From: Cupriavidus sp. AU9028
GTDB lineage: Bacteria > Pseudomonadota > Gammaproteobacteria > Burkholderiales > Burkholderiaceae
Assembly: GCF_019795295.1 (NCBI RefSeq)
Contig: NZ_JAIMCG010000008.1
Coordinates: forward strand, 1 to 64,000
Length of the DNA stretch: 64,000 nucleotides
Direction: 5' to 3'
Shown: positions 56,023 through 64,000 of the stretch, piece after piece
How positions within the stretch are numbered: the stretch's first letter is position 1
Layout of the letters: each line of letters opens with the position of its first letter
Made by a program: the position numbers and the translations under genes
Notes under the pieces: model-generated
Seen by the model: the letters and a program-made list of their open reading frames with translations, nothing else
Database searches by the model: none
What the model was told of the DNA's origin: nothing

Positions 56023-57648
56023 TCAGGCCGACGGCAGGCGATAGTCCTTGAACTGCTCGCGCAGCTTCAGCTTCTGCATCTTGCCGGTGGCGGTCAGCGG
56101 GATGTCGGTGACGAAGGCGACGTCGTCCGGAATCCACCACTTGGCGACCTTGCCTTCGAAGAAGGCCAGCAGGTCCTCGCGGGATACTTCCACGCCGGGC
56201 TTTTTCATCACCACCAGCAGCGGACGCTCGTCCCACTTCGGATGCTGCACCGAGATGCACGCCGCCATATGCACGGCCGGATGCGCCGCCGCGACGTTCT
56301 CGATGTCGATCGACGAAATCCACTCGCCGCCGGACTTGATCACGTCCTTGCTGCGGTCGGTGATCTGCATGTAGCCCTCGGCGTCGATGGTGGCGACGTC
56401 GCCGGTCGGGAACCAGCCGTCCACCAGCGGCGACTGGTCGCTGCGGAAATAGCGGTCGATGATCCAGGGGCCGCGCACCAGCAGGTCGCCGAACGCCTTG
56501 CCATCCCAGGGCAACTCCTTGCCCTCGCCGTCGACGATCTTCATGTCGACGCCATAGATCACGCGGCCCTGCTTTTCCAGAATCTTCTGCTGTTCCTCTT
56601 CCGGCAGGTCCTGGTGCCTGGCCAGCAGCTTGCAGGAGGTGCCCAGCGGCGACATCTCGGTCATGCCCCAGGCGTGGATCACCTCGACGCCCAGCGCCCT
56701 GAGCGCGGTCATCATTGCTGGCGGCACCGCGGAGCCGCCAATCACGGTGCGGCGGAAACTGGAGAAGCGCAGTTCGTTGGCCTGCACGTGCTGGAGAAGC
56801 CCCAGCCAGACGGTCGGCACGCCCGCGGAGAACGTCACGCCTTCCTGCTCGAACAGCTCGTACAGCGACGCGCCGTCCAGCTTCGCGCCGGGAAACACCA
56901 GCTTGGCGCCGACCAGCGGCACCGAGTACGGCAGCCCCCAGGCATTGACGTGGAACATCGGCACCACCGGCAGGATCACGTCCTTGGCCGAGCAGCCCAG
57001 CGCATCGGGCAAGGCCGAGGCGTAGGAGTGCAGCACCGTGGAGCGGTGCGAGTACAGCGCGCCCTTCGGGTTGCCTGTCGTGCCCGAGGTGTAGCAAAGG
57101 CTCGACGCCGTGTTCTCGTCCAGCTCCGGCCATGCGTAGTTGCCGTCCTGCGCCTCGATCAATTCCTCGTAGCACAGCAGCGGCACCTTGGCCTGCTCCG
57201 GCATATGGGCGCGATCGGTCATCGCGACCCAGCCGCGCACCTTGGGACAATGCTGCGCGATGCCCTCGACCAGCGGCAGGAACGTCAGGTCGAAGAAGAT
57301 GTAGCCGTCCTCGGCGTGATTGACGATATAGGCGATCTGCTCGGGAAACAGCCGTGGGTTGATCGTATGGCAGACCGAGCCCATGCCCGACACGCCGTAG
57401 TAGATCTCCAGATGGCGGTAGCCGTTCCAGGCCAGCGTGCCGACGCGCTCGCCGGGCTGCACGCCCAGCGCGCCAAGCGCCTGCGCCAGCTTGCGCGCCC
57501 GCAGCTCGCACTCGCGGTAGTTGTAGCGGTGCAGATCGCCCTCGGTACGGCGCGACACGATCTCCGTGTCGCCGTAGTAGCGCGCCGCATGCCGGATGAT
57601 GGAGGAAATGAGCAGCGGCACGCCCATCATTTGACCCATCAATGCCAT
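56023..57648 (-). CDS. Medium/long-chain fatty acid-CoA ligase
   Basis: A 541-residue ANL-superfamily acyl-CoA synthetase that activates a carboxylic acid with ATP and CoA. The P-loop is CYTSGTTGNPKGALYSHRS near residue 185. A later motif is HAWGMTEMSPLGT, and the A8/A10 region runs GWFPTGDVATIDAEGYMQI, DRSKDVIKSGGEWISSIDIE and PLTATGKMQKLKLR, with the catalytic Lys in TGKMQK. The N-terminus GVPLLISSIIRHAARYYGD matches the fadD3/AlkK-like group. An AGGAG site lies nine bases before the ATG. A GAAC-N4-GTTC site lies about 240 bp upstream. Confidence 0.94.
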   Translation of the reverse strand: MALMGQMMGVPLLISSIIRHAARYYGDTEIVSRRTEGDLHRYNYRECELRARKLAQALGALGVQPGERVGTLAWNGYRHLEIYYGVSGMGSVCHTINPRLFPEQIAYIVNHAEDGYIFFDLTFLPLVEGIAQHCPKVRGWVAMTDRAHMPEQAKVPLLCYEELIEAQDGNYAWPELDENTASSLCYTSGTTGNPKGALYSHRSTVLHSYASALPDALGCSAKDVILPVVPMFHVNAWGLPYSVPLVGAKLVFPGAKLDGASLYELFEQEGVTFSAGVPTVWLGLLQHVQANELRFSSFRRTVIGGSAVPPAMMTALRALGVEVIHAWGMTEMSPLGTSCKLLARHQDLPEEEQQKILEKQGRVIYGVDMKIVDGEGKELPWDGKAFGDLLVRGPWIIDRYFRSDQSPLVDGWFPTGDVATIDAEGYMQITDRSKDVIKSGGEWISSIDIENVAAAHPAVHMAACISVQHPKWDERPLLVVMKKPGVEVSREDLLAFFEGKVAKWWIPDDVAFVTDIPLTATGKMQKLKLREQFKDYRLPSA

Positions 57649-57886
57649 CGGTCTGGTCTCCTGTTCTCGTAAAGTCTGCTGCTTGGCGACGCGGGGCGTC
57701 GGACTGCGCAATGCGATGCGCTGGGGTCGGCAAATCGGACTGCGATGTCTGGGGACTGCCTGGAACTGCTGGAAAACCGGCCACACCCTGCCGCCGGCAA
57801 AGGACGCCGCGGCAAGCCCGGCCGCGTGCGAGCAAGCCGGAGATGGCGTTGACGGGGCGGAATCGGCCCCCGCGCCGGGTGCAAAG

Positions 57887-57900
57887 CGAACAACCGTTCG
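57887..57900. promoter_or_regulatory. GAAC-N4-GTTC operator upstream of the acyl-CoA synthetase
   Basis: CGAAC-AACC-GTTCG, perfect 5-bp arms, matching the pattern at fadB and at the esterase/Fe-ADH promoters. A matching -35/-10 pair for the acyl-CoA synthetase is not obvious here. Confidence 0.55.
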
Positions 57901-57981
57901 ATTTTCAGGGTAAAGGATTGCCGCTACCGGGAACATGGCCGTGAATCGGGCGGTCAGACCGGAAGCGACGTGGCGTGCAAG

Positions 57982-57987
57982 TACAAT
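57982..57987 (+). promoter_or_regulatory. Probable -10 box of selO
   Basis: TACAAT in an AT-richer patch about 100 bp before the chosen selO start. No strong -35 at 17 bp. Confidence 0.45.
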
Positions 57988-58087
57988 ACTGCCAGCCATG
58001 TTGCGCCTCAACATGTCGTTTTCCCTAGCCTGCAAGCGCACTTCCAAGGTGCGAAGGCCCGACCCGAGCGCGCTGCCGCACATATCG

Positions 58088-59764
58088 ATGCCGACCTCCC
58101 CCGACACTTCCAACCCTTGGCAAACCGCGGCGGATGCCGGCAGGCACGGCGAACCGCAGGCCGGGCAGCAAGCCGCCGGACAGGCCGCCTCTGCCGCTTC
58201 CGGCGACGCCGCCCCGCCCTTCAACGTCCGCCCCGGCTTCGCCGAACTGGGCGAGCGCTATTTCACCCGGCTGCGCCCCACGCCGTTGCCTTCGCCGTAT
58301 CTCGTCAGCGTGTCGCCAGCAGCGGCATCGCTGCTCGGCTGGCAGACCGCTCCCGGTCAGCCCGGGTCGCCGGCAGAGGTGCCGGGCTTCGAGGCCTTCG
58401 TCGACGACTTCGTCGGCAATCGCGTCGCCGGCTGGGCCGATCCGCTGGCCACCGTGTACTCGGGCCACCAGTTCGGCGTCTGGGCCGGGCAGCTCGGCGA
58501 CGGCCGCGCAATTCGCCTCGCCGAAGCCGACACGCCGGGCGGACCGTGGGAGATCCAGCTCAAGGGCGCCGGGCTCACCCCGTATTCGCGGATGGGAGAC
58601 GGCCGCGCCGTGCTGCGCTCGTCGATTCGCGAGTACTTGTGCTCGGAAGCGATGCATGCGCTCGGCATCCCGACCACGCGGGCGCTGTCGCTGATCGGCT
58701 CCGACGCGCCGGTACGCCGCGAAACCATCGAGACCGCAGCCGTGGTGACGCGGCTCTCGCCCACCTTCATCCGCTTCGGTCATTTCGAGCACTTCGCCGC
58801 GCATGACGACGTTGCCTCGCTGCAGCGGCTGGCGGATTTCGTCATCGACCGGTTCCTGCCGGAATGCCGCGATCTCGCGCAAGGCGGCAGCGGAATGTCC
58901 AGCCCCTATCAGGCCCTGCTGCGGGAAGTCGCGTTGCGCACCGCGGACCTGATGGCGCAATGGCAGGCCGTCGGCTTCTGCCATGGCGTGATGAACACCG
59001 ACAACATGTCGATCCTTGGCCTGACGATCGACTACGGCCCGTTCGGCTTCCTCGACGCCTTCGACGCCAACCATATCTGCAACCACTCCGATACGCAGGG
59101 ACGCTACGCCTACAGCCAGCAGCCGCAAGTGGCGTTCTGGAACCTGCACTGCCTGGCACAGGCGCTGCTGCCGCTGTGGCTGCGCCGGCAGGACGACGGC
59201 TCGGTGGCCGAAGCAGACAAGGAGGCAGCGATCGAGGCGGCACATGCGGCGCTCGACCCGTTCCGCGACCGCTATGCACAGAGCTTCTTCCGTTGCTACC
59301 GCGCCAAGCTGGGCATCTCGACAGGCGACGACCGCGAGGACGAGACGCTGCTGACCGACCTGTTCCGCCTGCTGCACACCCAGCGGGTCGACTACACGCT
59401 GTTCTGGCGCAATCTCGCGCACGTCTCCGCACAAGGCGGCGAGCGTGATGCGCCGGTGCGCGACCTGTTCTTCGACCGTGCGGGCTGGGATGCATGGGCG
59501 GAGCGCTATCGCGTGCGGCTGCGCGCGGAAGCGTCGGACGATGCGGCGCGCGCCGTTGCAATGCGGGCGGTCAACCCCAAATACGTGCTGCGCAATCACC
59601 TTGCGGAAACCGCGATCCGGCAGGCGCGGGACAAGGACTTCAGCGAGGTGCAGCGGCTGCTGGCGGTGCTGTCCCGCCCGTTCGACGAGCAGCCCGAGGC
59701 CGAGTCGTACGCGGCATTGCCGCCTGACTGGGCGTCCGGCCTGGAAGTGAGCTGCTCGTCCTGA
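58088..59764 (+). CDS. selO: Protein adenylyltransferase SelO (YdiU)
   Basis: A 558-residue pseudokinase-fold enzyme that transfers AMP from ATP to Ser/Thr/Tyr of target proteins and responds to redox stress. Family blocks are all present: [19 protein letters not shown] near residue 125, [39 protein letters not shown], and [20 protein letters not shown] near residue 300 with the catalytic Asp and metal-binding Asn/Asp. The C-terminus ends EVSCSS: a Cys holds the place occupied by selenocysteine in animal SelO. The chosen ATG ([11 protein letters not shown]) leaves a variable 55-residue N-terminal tail; other starts upstream cannot be excluded. An msrB gene follows about 110 bp downstream. Confidence 0.94.
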   Translation: MPTSPDTSNPWQTAADAGRHGEPQAGQQAAGQAASAASGDAAPPFNVRPGFAELGERYFTRLRPTPLPSPYLVSVSPAAASLLGWQTAPGQPGSPAEVPGFEAFVDDFVGNRVAGWADPLATVYSGHQFGVWAGQLGDGRAIRLAEADTPGGPWEIQLKGAGLTPYSRMGDGRAVLRSSIREYLCSEAMHALGIPTTRALSLIGSDAPVRRETIETAAVVTRLSPTFIRFGHFEHFAAHDDVASLQRLADFVIDRFLPECRDLAQGGSGMSSPYQALLREVALRTADLMAQWQAVGFCHGVMNTDNMSILGLTIDYGPFGFLDAFDANHICNHSDTQGRYAYSQQPQVAFWNLHCLAQALLPLWLRRQDDGSVAEADKEAAIEAAHAALDPFRDRYAQSFFRCYRAKLGISTGDDREDETLLTDLFRLLHTQRVDYTLFWRNLAHVSAQGGERDAPVRDLFFDRAGWDAWAERYRVRLRAEASDDAARAVAMRAVNPKYVLRNHLAETAIRQARDKDFSEVQRLLAVLSRPFDEQPEAESYAALPPDWASGLEVSCSS

Positions 59765-59874
59765 CGCCACGTCCGGACGCCCCAGCGGCATCCGGGGTCC
59801 GCGACCCTGCGGCGGCGGCGCGATTCCGCTATTCTGCCGACTTGACGCAAAGCGACTGGAGCGAGGAAACCATC

Positions 59875-60303
59875 ATGCCTATTGCCAAGACCGAAGCCGA
59901 ATGGCGCGCCCAGCTGACGGAAATGGAGTACCGGGTGGCCCGTGAAGCGGGCACCGAGCGGGCCTTCACCGGCCGCTATTGGGACCACTGGGAACCGGGC
60001 ATCTACCGCTGCATCGGCTGTGGGACGCCCCTGTTCGAATCGACCACCAAGTTCGACGCCGGCTGCGGCTGGCCGAGCTACTTCCGGCCGATCAACGGTG
60101 AGGTCATCGACGAGCATATCGACCACAGCCATGGCATGGTGCGGGTCGAGGTACGCTGCAAGGAATGCGGCAGCCATCTGGGCCATGTCTTCGAGGATGG
60201 CCCGGCGCCGACCGGCCTGCGCTATTGCATCAACTCGGCTGCGCTAAAATTCGACGACCGCGAGCCGGAGCCCGGCAGCGACCCGGGTACGGGCCCGGCC
60301 TGA
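59875..60303 (+). CDS. msrB: Peptide-methionine (R)-S-oxide reductase
   Basis: A 142-residue enzyme that reduces methionine-R-sulfoxide in proteins. Zinc is held by CIGCG and CKECG. The catalytic Cys is in [13 protein letters not shown] near residue 118; [13 protein letters not shown] supplies the second conserved Cys region. The ATG after AGGAAACCATC is preferred over an upstream TTG. Downstream of selO and upstream of yciB, all on the plus strand. Confidence 0.96.
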   Translation: MPIAKTEAEWRAQLTEMEYRVAREAGTERAFTGRYWDHWEPGIYRCIGCGTPLFESTTKFDAGCGWPSYFRPINGEVIDEHIDHSHGMVRVEVRCKECGSHLGHVFEDGPAPTGLRYCINSAALKFDDREPEPGSDPGTGPA

Positions 60304-60395
60304 TCCGCCCGCCGACAACCACCATCGACATTGCCATTGCCCTCGAGCGCGCCGGCCGCGATGCCGGCGTATCGAAGGCGGTACCCCACGACCGC

Positions 60396-60968
60396 ATGAA
60401 ATTCCTGTTCGATCTGTTTCCCGTCATCCTGTTCTTTGTCGCCTTCAAGGTGTCGGGAATCTTCGCCGCCACGGCCGTGGCCATCGCCGCCACCATCGTG
60501 CAGATCGGCTGGGTCTGGCTGCGGCATCGCAAGGTCGAGCCAATGCAGTGGATCAGCCTGCTGATCATCGTCGTCTTCGGCGGCGCGACGCTGCTGCTGC
60601 ACAACGAAACCTTCATCAAGTGGAAACCGACCGTGCTGTACTGGCTGTTCGCCGGTGCGCTGCTGGTCTCGGTGGCGGGCTGGCGCAAGAACCTGATCCG
60701 CGCCATGATGGAGAAGCAGATGCGCCTGCCCGACGCGGTCTGGGGCCGCCTGAACACCGCGTGGGCGGCGTTCTTCGCCATCATGGGCGTGCTGAACCTG
60801 TGGGTGGCCTACCAGTTCTCCACCGACCTGTGGGTCAACTTCAAGCTGTTCGGCAGCATGGGGCTGATGCTGGTGTTCATCATCGGCCAGAGCGTCTGGC
60901 TGTCCCGCCACATGCACCAGGCGGACGACCCGCTGGGCGAGGAACTGCCGCGCAAGGCGCGCGACTGA
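60396..60968 (+). CDS. yciB: Inner-membrane septation protein A (YciB)
   Basis: A 190-residue membrane protein with five to six helices, needed for normal envelope integrity and cell division in enterobacteria. It opens [19 protein letters not shown] and has [18 protein letters not shown] near residue 68, [14 protein letters not shown] near 155 and the conserved C-terminal LSRHM. The order msrB-yciB-bolA-ppi is common in Burkholderiaceae. Confidence 0.95.
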   Translation: MKFLFDLFPVILFFVAFKVSGIFAATAVAIAATIVQIGWVWLRHRKVEPMQWISLLIIVVFGGATLLLHNETFIKWKPTVLYWLFAGALLVSVAGWRKNLIRAMMEKQMRLPDAVWGRLNTAWAAFFAIMGVLNLWVAYQFSTDLWVNFKLFGSMGLMLVFIIGQSVWLSRHMHQADDPLGEELPRKARD

Positions 60969-61015
60969 CCGCTCATCCTCCGTCTCTCCTCCCCCTCTTG
61001 CCGCAGCACCGCAAC

Positions 61016-61339
61016 ATGACCGACTCTTCCCAGACCACCGCCCCCACCGCCGTCGATCCCGCCGCACCGGTCGCCCAGCAGATCGAAGCGCTGCTGCGCG
61101 CCGCGCTGGCGCCGGGCGAGCTGGCGGTGCGCGACGACAGCGGGCTGCACGCCGGGCATCCCGGCGCGGCGGGTGGCGGCGGGCACTATCATGTCACCAT
61201 CGTCAGCGAGCGCTTCGCCGGCCTGAACCGCGTTGCGCGTCATCGCATGGTGTATGATGCGCTGCGCTGCCTGTTCCCCGAGCGGATCCACGCCCTGGCC
61301 GTCGCTGCCTATACCAGCGCGGAACGCAGCGAACGCTGA
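61016..61339 (+). CDS. bolA: BolA family transcriptional/Fe-S regulator
   Basis: A 107-residue BolA-fold protein. The conserved region is SERFAGLNRVARHRMVYDAL, and HYHVTIVS contains the His that contacts Fe-S clusters with monothiol glutaredoxins. The start ATG (MTDSSQTT) has little Shine-Dalgarno support. A Gly-rich insertion (HPGAAGGGGHYH) sits in the loop before the second strand. It lies 47 bp after yciB, so the two are probably co-transcribed. Confidence 0.94.
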   Translation: MTDSSQTTAPTAVDPAAPVAQQIEALLRAALAPGELAVRDDSGLHAGHPGAAGGGGHYHVTIVSERFAGLNRVARHRMVYDALRCLFPERIHALAVAAYTSAERSER

Positions 61340-61489
61340 ATTCGGCCACTGGCGGACAGCAGTAGACACAGGGCCAGCGGCGCCAACAGGGCCGGTCGCG
61401 ATGCGGCCAGTACGGCAACGCCCAACTGATCACCGGATCATCGGACCACCGGACCACCAGCCTTCCCCAGACTTATCCATACTGACTCC

Positions 61490-62284
61490 ATGAAGACTTC
61501 CGTCCTCTCGTTCAGCCTGGCGGCTGTGCTTGCCGCTGGCAGCTTGCCCGTACTTGCCCAGAATGCGGCCGTCGTCAATGGCAAGGGCATTCCCTCGGCA
61601 AAGCTGGACAAGCTGATTGCCGGCACCGGACAGCCCTCCACGCCGGAGCTGCGTGACCGCGCCCGCAACATGCTGATCGATCGCGAACTGCTGGTGCAGG
61701 AAGCCAACAAGCGCGGCCTGACGCAGAACGCGGACGTGCAGGAGCAGCTCGAGCAGGCTCGCCTGAACGTGCTGGCCGGCGCGGTGTTCGAGGACTACGT
61801 GCGCAACCACGGCGCCAATGACGCCGAGCTGCGCAAGCAGTACGACAAGATCAAGGCGCAGCTGGGCAACGGCAAGGAATACCGCGCCCGCCATATCCTG
61901 GTGGAATCGGAAGCCGACGCCAAGGCGGCCATCGCCAAGATCAAGGGCGGCGCGAAGTTCGAGGACGTCGCCAAGGCGTCGTCCAAGGACCCCGGCTCGG
62001 CGGCCAACGGCGGCGATCTGGACTGGGCCGGCAGCAACAGCTATGTGCCCGAGTTCTCGGCGGCGATGACCGGCCTGAAGAAGGGCCAGATGACCGAAAC
62101 CCCGGTCAAGACCCAGTTCGGCTACCACGTGATCCTGCTGGAGGACGAGCGCGAGAACAAGGTGCCGTCGTTCGAGGAGGTCAAGCCGCAGCTGCAACAG
62201 ATGCTGATGGGCGACCAGAACTGGCAGCGCGAGCAGTTCCAGGCGATGATGAAGTCGCTGCGCGACAAGGCGAAGATTCAGTAA
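61490..62284 (+). CDS. Periplasmic parvulin-type peptidyl-prolyl isomerase
   Basis: A 264-residue foldase of the PrsA/SurA-like type. Signal peptide MKTSVLSFSLAAVLAAGSLP, cleaved after VLAQN; a SurA_N-like helical part follows (about 30-125), then the PpiC domain (about 130-225) with EYRARHILVESEADAKAAI, GGDLDWAG, TPVKTQFGYHVILLE. It catalyses cis-trans isomerisation of proline bonds and assists folding of exported proteins. A strong terminator lies 44 bp after the stop codon. Confidence 0.95.
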   Translation: MKTSVLSFSLAAVLAAGSLPVLAQNAAVVNGKGIPSAKLDKLIAGTGQPSTPELRDRARNMLIDRELLVQEANKRGLTQNADVQEQLEQARLNVLAGAVFEDYVRNHGANDAELRKQYDKIKAQLGNGKEYRARHILVESEADAKAAIAKIKGGAKFEDVAKASSKDPGSAANGGDLDWAGSNSYVPEFSAAMTGLKKGQMTETPVKTQFGYHVILLEDERENKVPSFEEVKPQLQQMLMGDQNWQREQFQAMMKSLRDKAKIQ

Positions 62285-62327
62285 GCCATGATTCCCGTGC
62301 GGCCTCCATGGGCCGCATGGAACGAAG

Positions 62328-62363
62328 ACGCCGGGTTCCGTGCATTGCGGACCCGGCGTTTTT
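62328..62363 (+). terminator. Rho-independent terminator after the ppi gene
   Basis: ACGCCGGGT (62328-62336) pairs with ACCCGGCGT (62351-62359), extended by CCG/CGG, followed by TTTTT (62359-62363). It ends the plus-strand transcript and separates it from the convergent DUF1439 gene. Confidence 0.9.
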
Positions 62364-62374
62364 CGTTGGCGCGC

Positions 62375-62959
62375 CTAGCGAGTCTCCACCTTCACAGCGA
62401 TCCCCTCACTGGTGACTGTAATGGGGCCGGGCACGATCTCCTTGCCGTTGATCTGCAACTCCTCCGGCTTGAAGGTGTGCAACGGGTAGTCGTGCAGCAG
62501 TTCCTGCGCGACCAGCGATCCCACCGCATTCATCTGCCGGCTGTACTGGCCCGGCACCCCGGTGACCTGCACCTGCTCCACCGACGGGTTGTCCAGTTTG
62601 ACCGCACGCGCCGTCGGGTCATAGCGCAGACCGCTGCGCAAGGCCAACGTGCCGTTGATCGGGGCGACCTTCAGCAGTGAATTGGTGATCTGGGCATCCA
62701 CCTGCGTGACGACCCGGTTGCCGTCCGCGTCCAGCGCAAGCCGTGGCCGCGACAGCGTCACGTCGAAGATCTCCGCATAGCGCAACTGGGTCGGAAAACG
62801 GCCGTCCAGCGCCTGCTGCAATTCCTGTCGGGTGAAGGTGTACTCGCCAGTCCAGATGTTGTAGCCCGCGAAGACCGGGGCACTGGCCATCGAAGCGGCC
62901 AGTGAACACGCAAGCACGGCGCCGATGGCGCAGGTTGTCCGGGCAAGCTCAGAGATCAA
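62375..62959 (-). CDS. DUF1439 exported protein or lipoprotein
   Basis: A 194-residue DUF1439-family protein, related to YceB of E. coli, with a TULIP-like lipid-binding fold proposed for this family. The TTG start is chosen because AAGGAG lies ten bases upstream; a GTG start eight codons earlier sits across that site. The signal sequence reads AIGAVLACSLAAS; VLAC could be a lipobox, or signal peptidase may cut after APVFA. Conserved text includes LQQALDGRFPTQLRYAEIFDVTLSRPRLAL. Convergent with the ppi gene and followed by slyX in minus-strand order upstream. Confidence 0.88.
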   Translation of the reverse strand: MISELARTTCAIGAVLACSLAASMASAPVFAGYNIWTGEYTFTRQELQQALDGRFPTQLRYAEIFDVTLSRPRLALDADGNRVVTQVDAQITNSLLKVAPINGTLALRSGLRYDPTARAVKLDNPSVEQVQVTGVPGQYSRQMNAVGSLVAQELLHDYPLHTFKPEELQINGKEIVPGPITVTSEGIAVKVETR

Positions 62960-63021
62960 GATGACGAGGCTCCTTGGAAACACCGGCGCCGCGCCCCGGC
63001 ATCGGGCGGCGCACGCCGGAA

Positions 63022-63225
63022 TCAGTAATGCGGGGGAAGCTCGGTCGATTGGGCCGCGCTGTCGGCGGCGCCTGTGGCCGAGCCCACTTGCTGGTATAGC
63101 GCCTGCATCTGCTCCTGCAGCAGCTCGATCTGCCGCTGCTGTTTGGCGACGGTCAGGTTCAGCGTCTCCAGAAGATCCTCCTGGAACGCCAGCTTGACTT
63201 CCAGATCGGTGATGCGCGATTCCAT
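63022..63225 (-). CDS. slyX: SlyX family protein
   Basis: A 67-residue coiled-coil protein. The heptad-like N-terminal part MESRITDLEVKLAFQEDLLE and LNLTVAKQQRQIELLQEQMQ match SlyX over almost the full length, and it ends in ELPPHY, a C-terminal PPHY/PPH tail characteristic of the family. Function is not established; named from its proximity to slyD in E. coli. A TACAAT -10 box lies about 50 bp upstream on the minus strand. Confidence 0.94.
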   Translation of the reverse strand: MESRITDLEVKLAFQEDLLETLNLTVAKQQRQIELLQEQMQALYQQVGSATGAADSAAQSTELPPHY

Positions 63226-63897
63226 GGCGTTTCTCCGGTTGGTGCGCCGGCTTGCCGGCGCGGGCATCCGCATTGTACGCAGCCGCGGCTACGGCAGGCG
63301 ACGCCCTATGCTTGTCAACCAGGGTGAGTTTGTGTACGCTTGGCGCGGTTGGCAGTCCTGCAATCCGCCCTCGTCAGCGCAACGCTTCATATGCACAGTG
63401 TCTGACGAAGCCCGGCGGCGCCGGTTCCCCTTGCCGACCCGATCCCGATCCCGACCAGACACCATGCCGATGCGCACCGCCCCTTCCGCCTCTCGTCCGG
63501 CCCAACCGGCCGGCGCGAACGCGCGTGCGCAGCGCCAGCGGTCGGCGGCCAGGGTCCGTCTTTCTTCCATCGTCTCTTCTGTCTCTCCGCCGGCCGTGGT
63601 GGCCGCAGTAGTGGCAACGCCCGTGGCGCGCGTAGTCGCAGCCGTGGCCTCGCCCCCTGCACGCCAGGTCGCAGCGGTTGCACCGCCGGTTGCCGGTGTT
63701 GCACCGCCGCACACCGCCCGCGTCTGACCCGGACTGCCGCTTCCGGTCCCTTGGGACCCCGGCCGGCCAGCCCGTTCGACTTCCGCTTCCGTTGACTGCC
63801 CGCGCTGCTGAACAGCAGCGCCGCCAATGCCGTGCGTACGTGTCGCACGCGGCCGTCGGCGTGACGGAAGCCCGTCTTCACTGAGACAGGTGACATC
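63226..63897. other. Gene-free stretch with low-complexity repeats
   Basis: No convincing gene. From 63595 to 63720 the DNA is a degenerate repeat of units like gtggccgcagt and gttgcaccgcc, so every frame on both strands reads as low-complexity protein. One strand gives Ala/Val/Pro runs, the other Thr/Ala/Gly or Cys/His/Arg runs, and none has a ribosome binding site or typical codon pattern. It separates slyX from a partial gene at the right edge. Confidence 0.45.
63272..63277 (-). promoter_or_regulatory. Probable -10 box of slyX
   Basis: TACAAT on the minus strand, 47 bases before the slyX start codon. No clear -35 box. Confidence 0.45.
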
Positions 63898-64000
63898 ATG
63901 AATCTGCAACGACTCGCGCATGGCGCGCGATCGACCCTATCCGCACTGCGCATGCGTTCCGCCCCCGGGGCGGCCTCCGACCTCTCCAGCCGAAACAGCG
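63898..64000 (+). CDS. Partial gene at window edge, function unknown
   Basis: An ATG with an AGACAGGTGACATC leader opens 34 codons to the window end (MNLQRLAHGARSTLSALRMR...), without a stop. Basic and Ala/Ser-rich, compatible with an N-terminal cytoplasmic or signal-anchor segment, but too short to recognise. Confidence 0.35.
   Translation, partial: MNLQRLAHGARSTLSALRMRSAPGAASDLSSRNS

Larger units (their letters stand above)
57649..58087. other. Divergent intergenic region between acyl-CoA synthetase and selO
   Basis: About 440 bp between divergent starts. Holds a palindromic operator-like site near 57.89 kb and a TACAAT -10 box near 57.98 kb. In-frame extensions of selO upstream of 58088 exist but are not conserved-looking. 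Confidence 0.55.

Noticed and set aside
54421-57672. Plus-strand open frame of over 1000 codons opposite the binding protein and acyl-CoA synthetase
   Set aside because: Antisense artefact of GC-rich codon bias; no family features.
61400-61460. Short direct repeats around cggaccac as a possible iteron or operator
   Set aside because: Only two near-perfect units and no symmetry; too weak to call.
63464-63727. Possible Ala/Val/Pro-rich small protein
   Set aside because: All frames are low complexity, there is no ribosome binding site, and the repeats explain the composition.

Overview
The window is high-GC, densely coded chromosomal DNA with almost no spacer. Gene content and order point to a betaproteobacterium of the Burkholderiaceae, most like Cupriavidus/Ralstonia. 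Supporting signs are the mltG-tmk-holB-tatD block, a Bug-type (TctC) orphan binding protein, DUF4936 and DUF4142 proteins, a LivJHMGF transporter beside an acyl-CoA synthetase, and many LysR regulators. I see no rRNA, tRNA, CRISPR array, transposase, phage gene or integration site, so this is core and near-core chromosome rather than an island. The organism assignment is inference; no marker RNA is present.

Layout. 0.2-9 kb: an EamA permease, a very large CheB-CheR-PAS-histidine kinase-receiver fusion, an exported DUF4142 protein, a small c-type cytochrome and a 698-residue membrane protein of unknown function. 9.2-17 kb: a Tat-exported flavoprotein resembling spermidine dehydrogenase coupled to a tri-heme cytochrome c, then a LysR regulator followed by a flavin monooxygenase-like enzyme, a fused double CMD/alkylhydroperoxidase protein and a cupin. 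17-25 kb: an FtsK translocase with a long Ala/Pro/Glu linker, DoxX, a LysR/azoreductase divergent pair and the ergothioneine enzyme EgtB. 24.5-31 kb: ankyrin protein, TatD, a GNAT enzyme, HolB, Tmk and MltG on the minus strand, divergent from YgfZ. 31-38.5 kb: small housekeeping and metabolic genes (DUF4936, NRDE, GNAT, hydroxypyruvate isomerase, thioesterase, Bug protein, HSL-type esterase, Fe-alcohol dehydrogenase, macrodomain).

38.7-57.7 kb is one long minus-strand metabolic region. It runs acyl-CoA synthetase, a LivJHMGF-type ABC transporter, FadB-like bifunctional enzyme, nicotinamidase, thiolase, acyl-CoA dehydrogenase, SDR, PaaI thioesterase, MDR reductase, class II aldolase-like protein, a second SDR and an epoxide-hydrolase-like protein. 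Together these would import or activate acyl substrates and degrade them by beta-oxidation. The same palindrome, GAAC-N4-GTTC, sits in the promoter of fadB, in the promoters shared by the esterase and the Fe-ADH, and upstream of the acyl-CoA synthetase. This suggests one TetR-type regulator, not encoded here, controls the set. 58-64 kb: SelO, MsrB, YciB, BolA and a parvulin isomerase on the plus strand, then a DUF1439 protein and SlyX on the minus strand.

Five copies of an approximately 115-130 bp GC-rich palindromic repeat (REP/BIME-like) lie at gene 3' ends at about 17.0, 22.9, 38.5, 46.1 and 50.5 kb.
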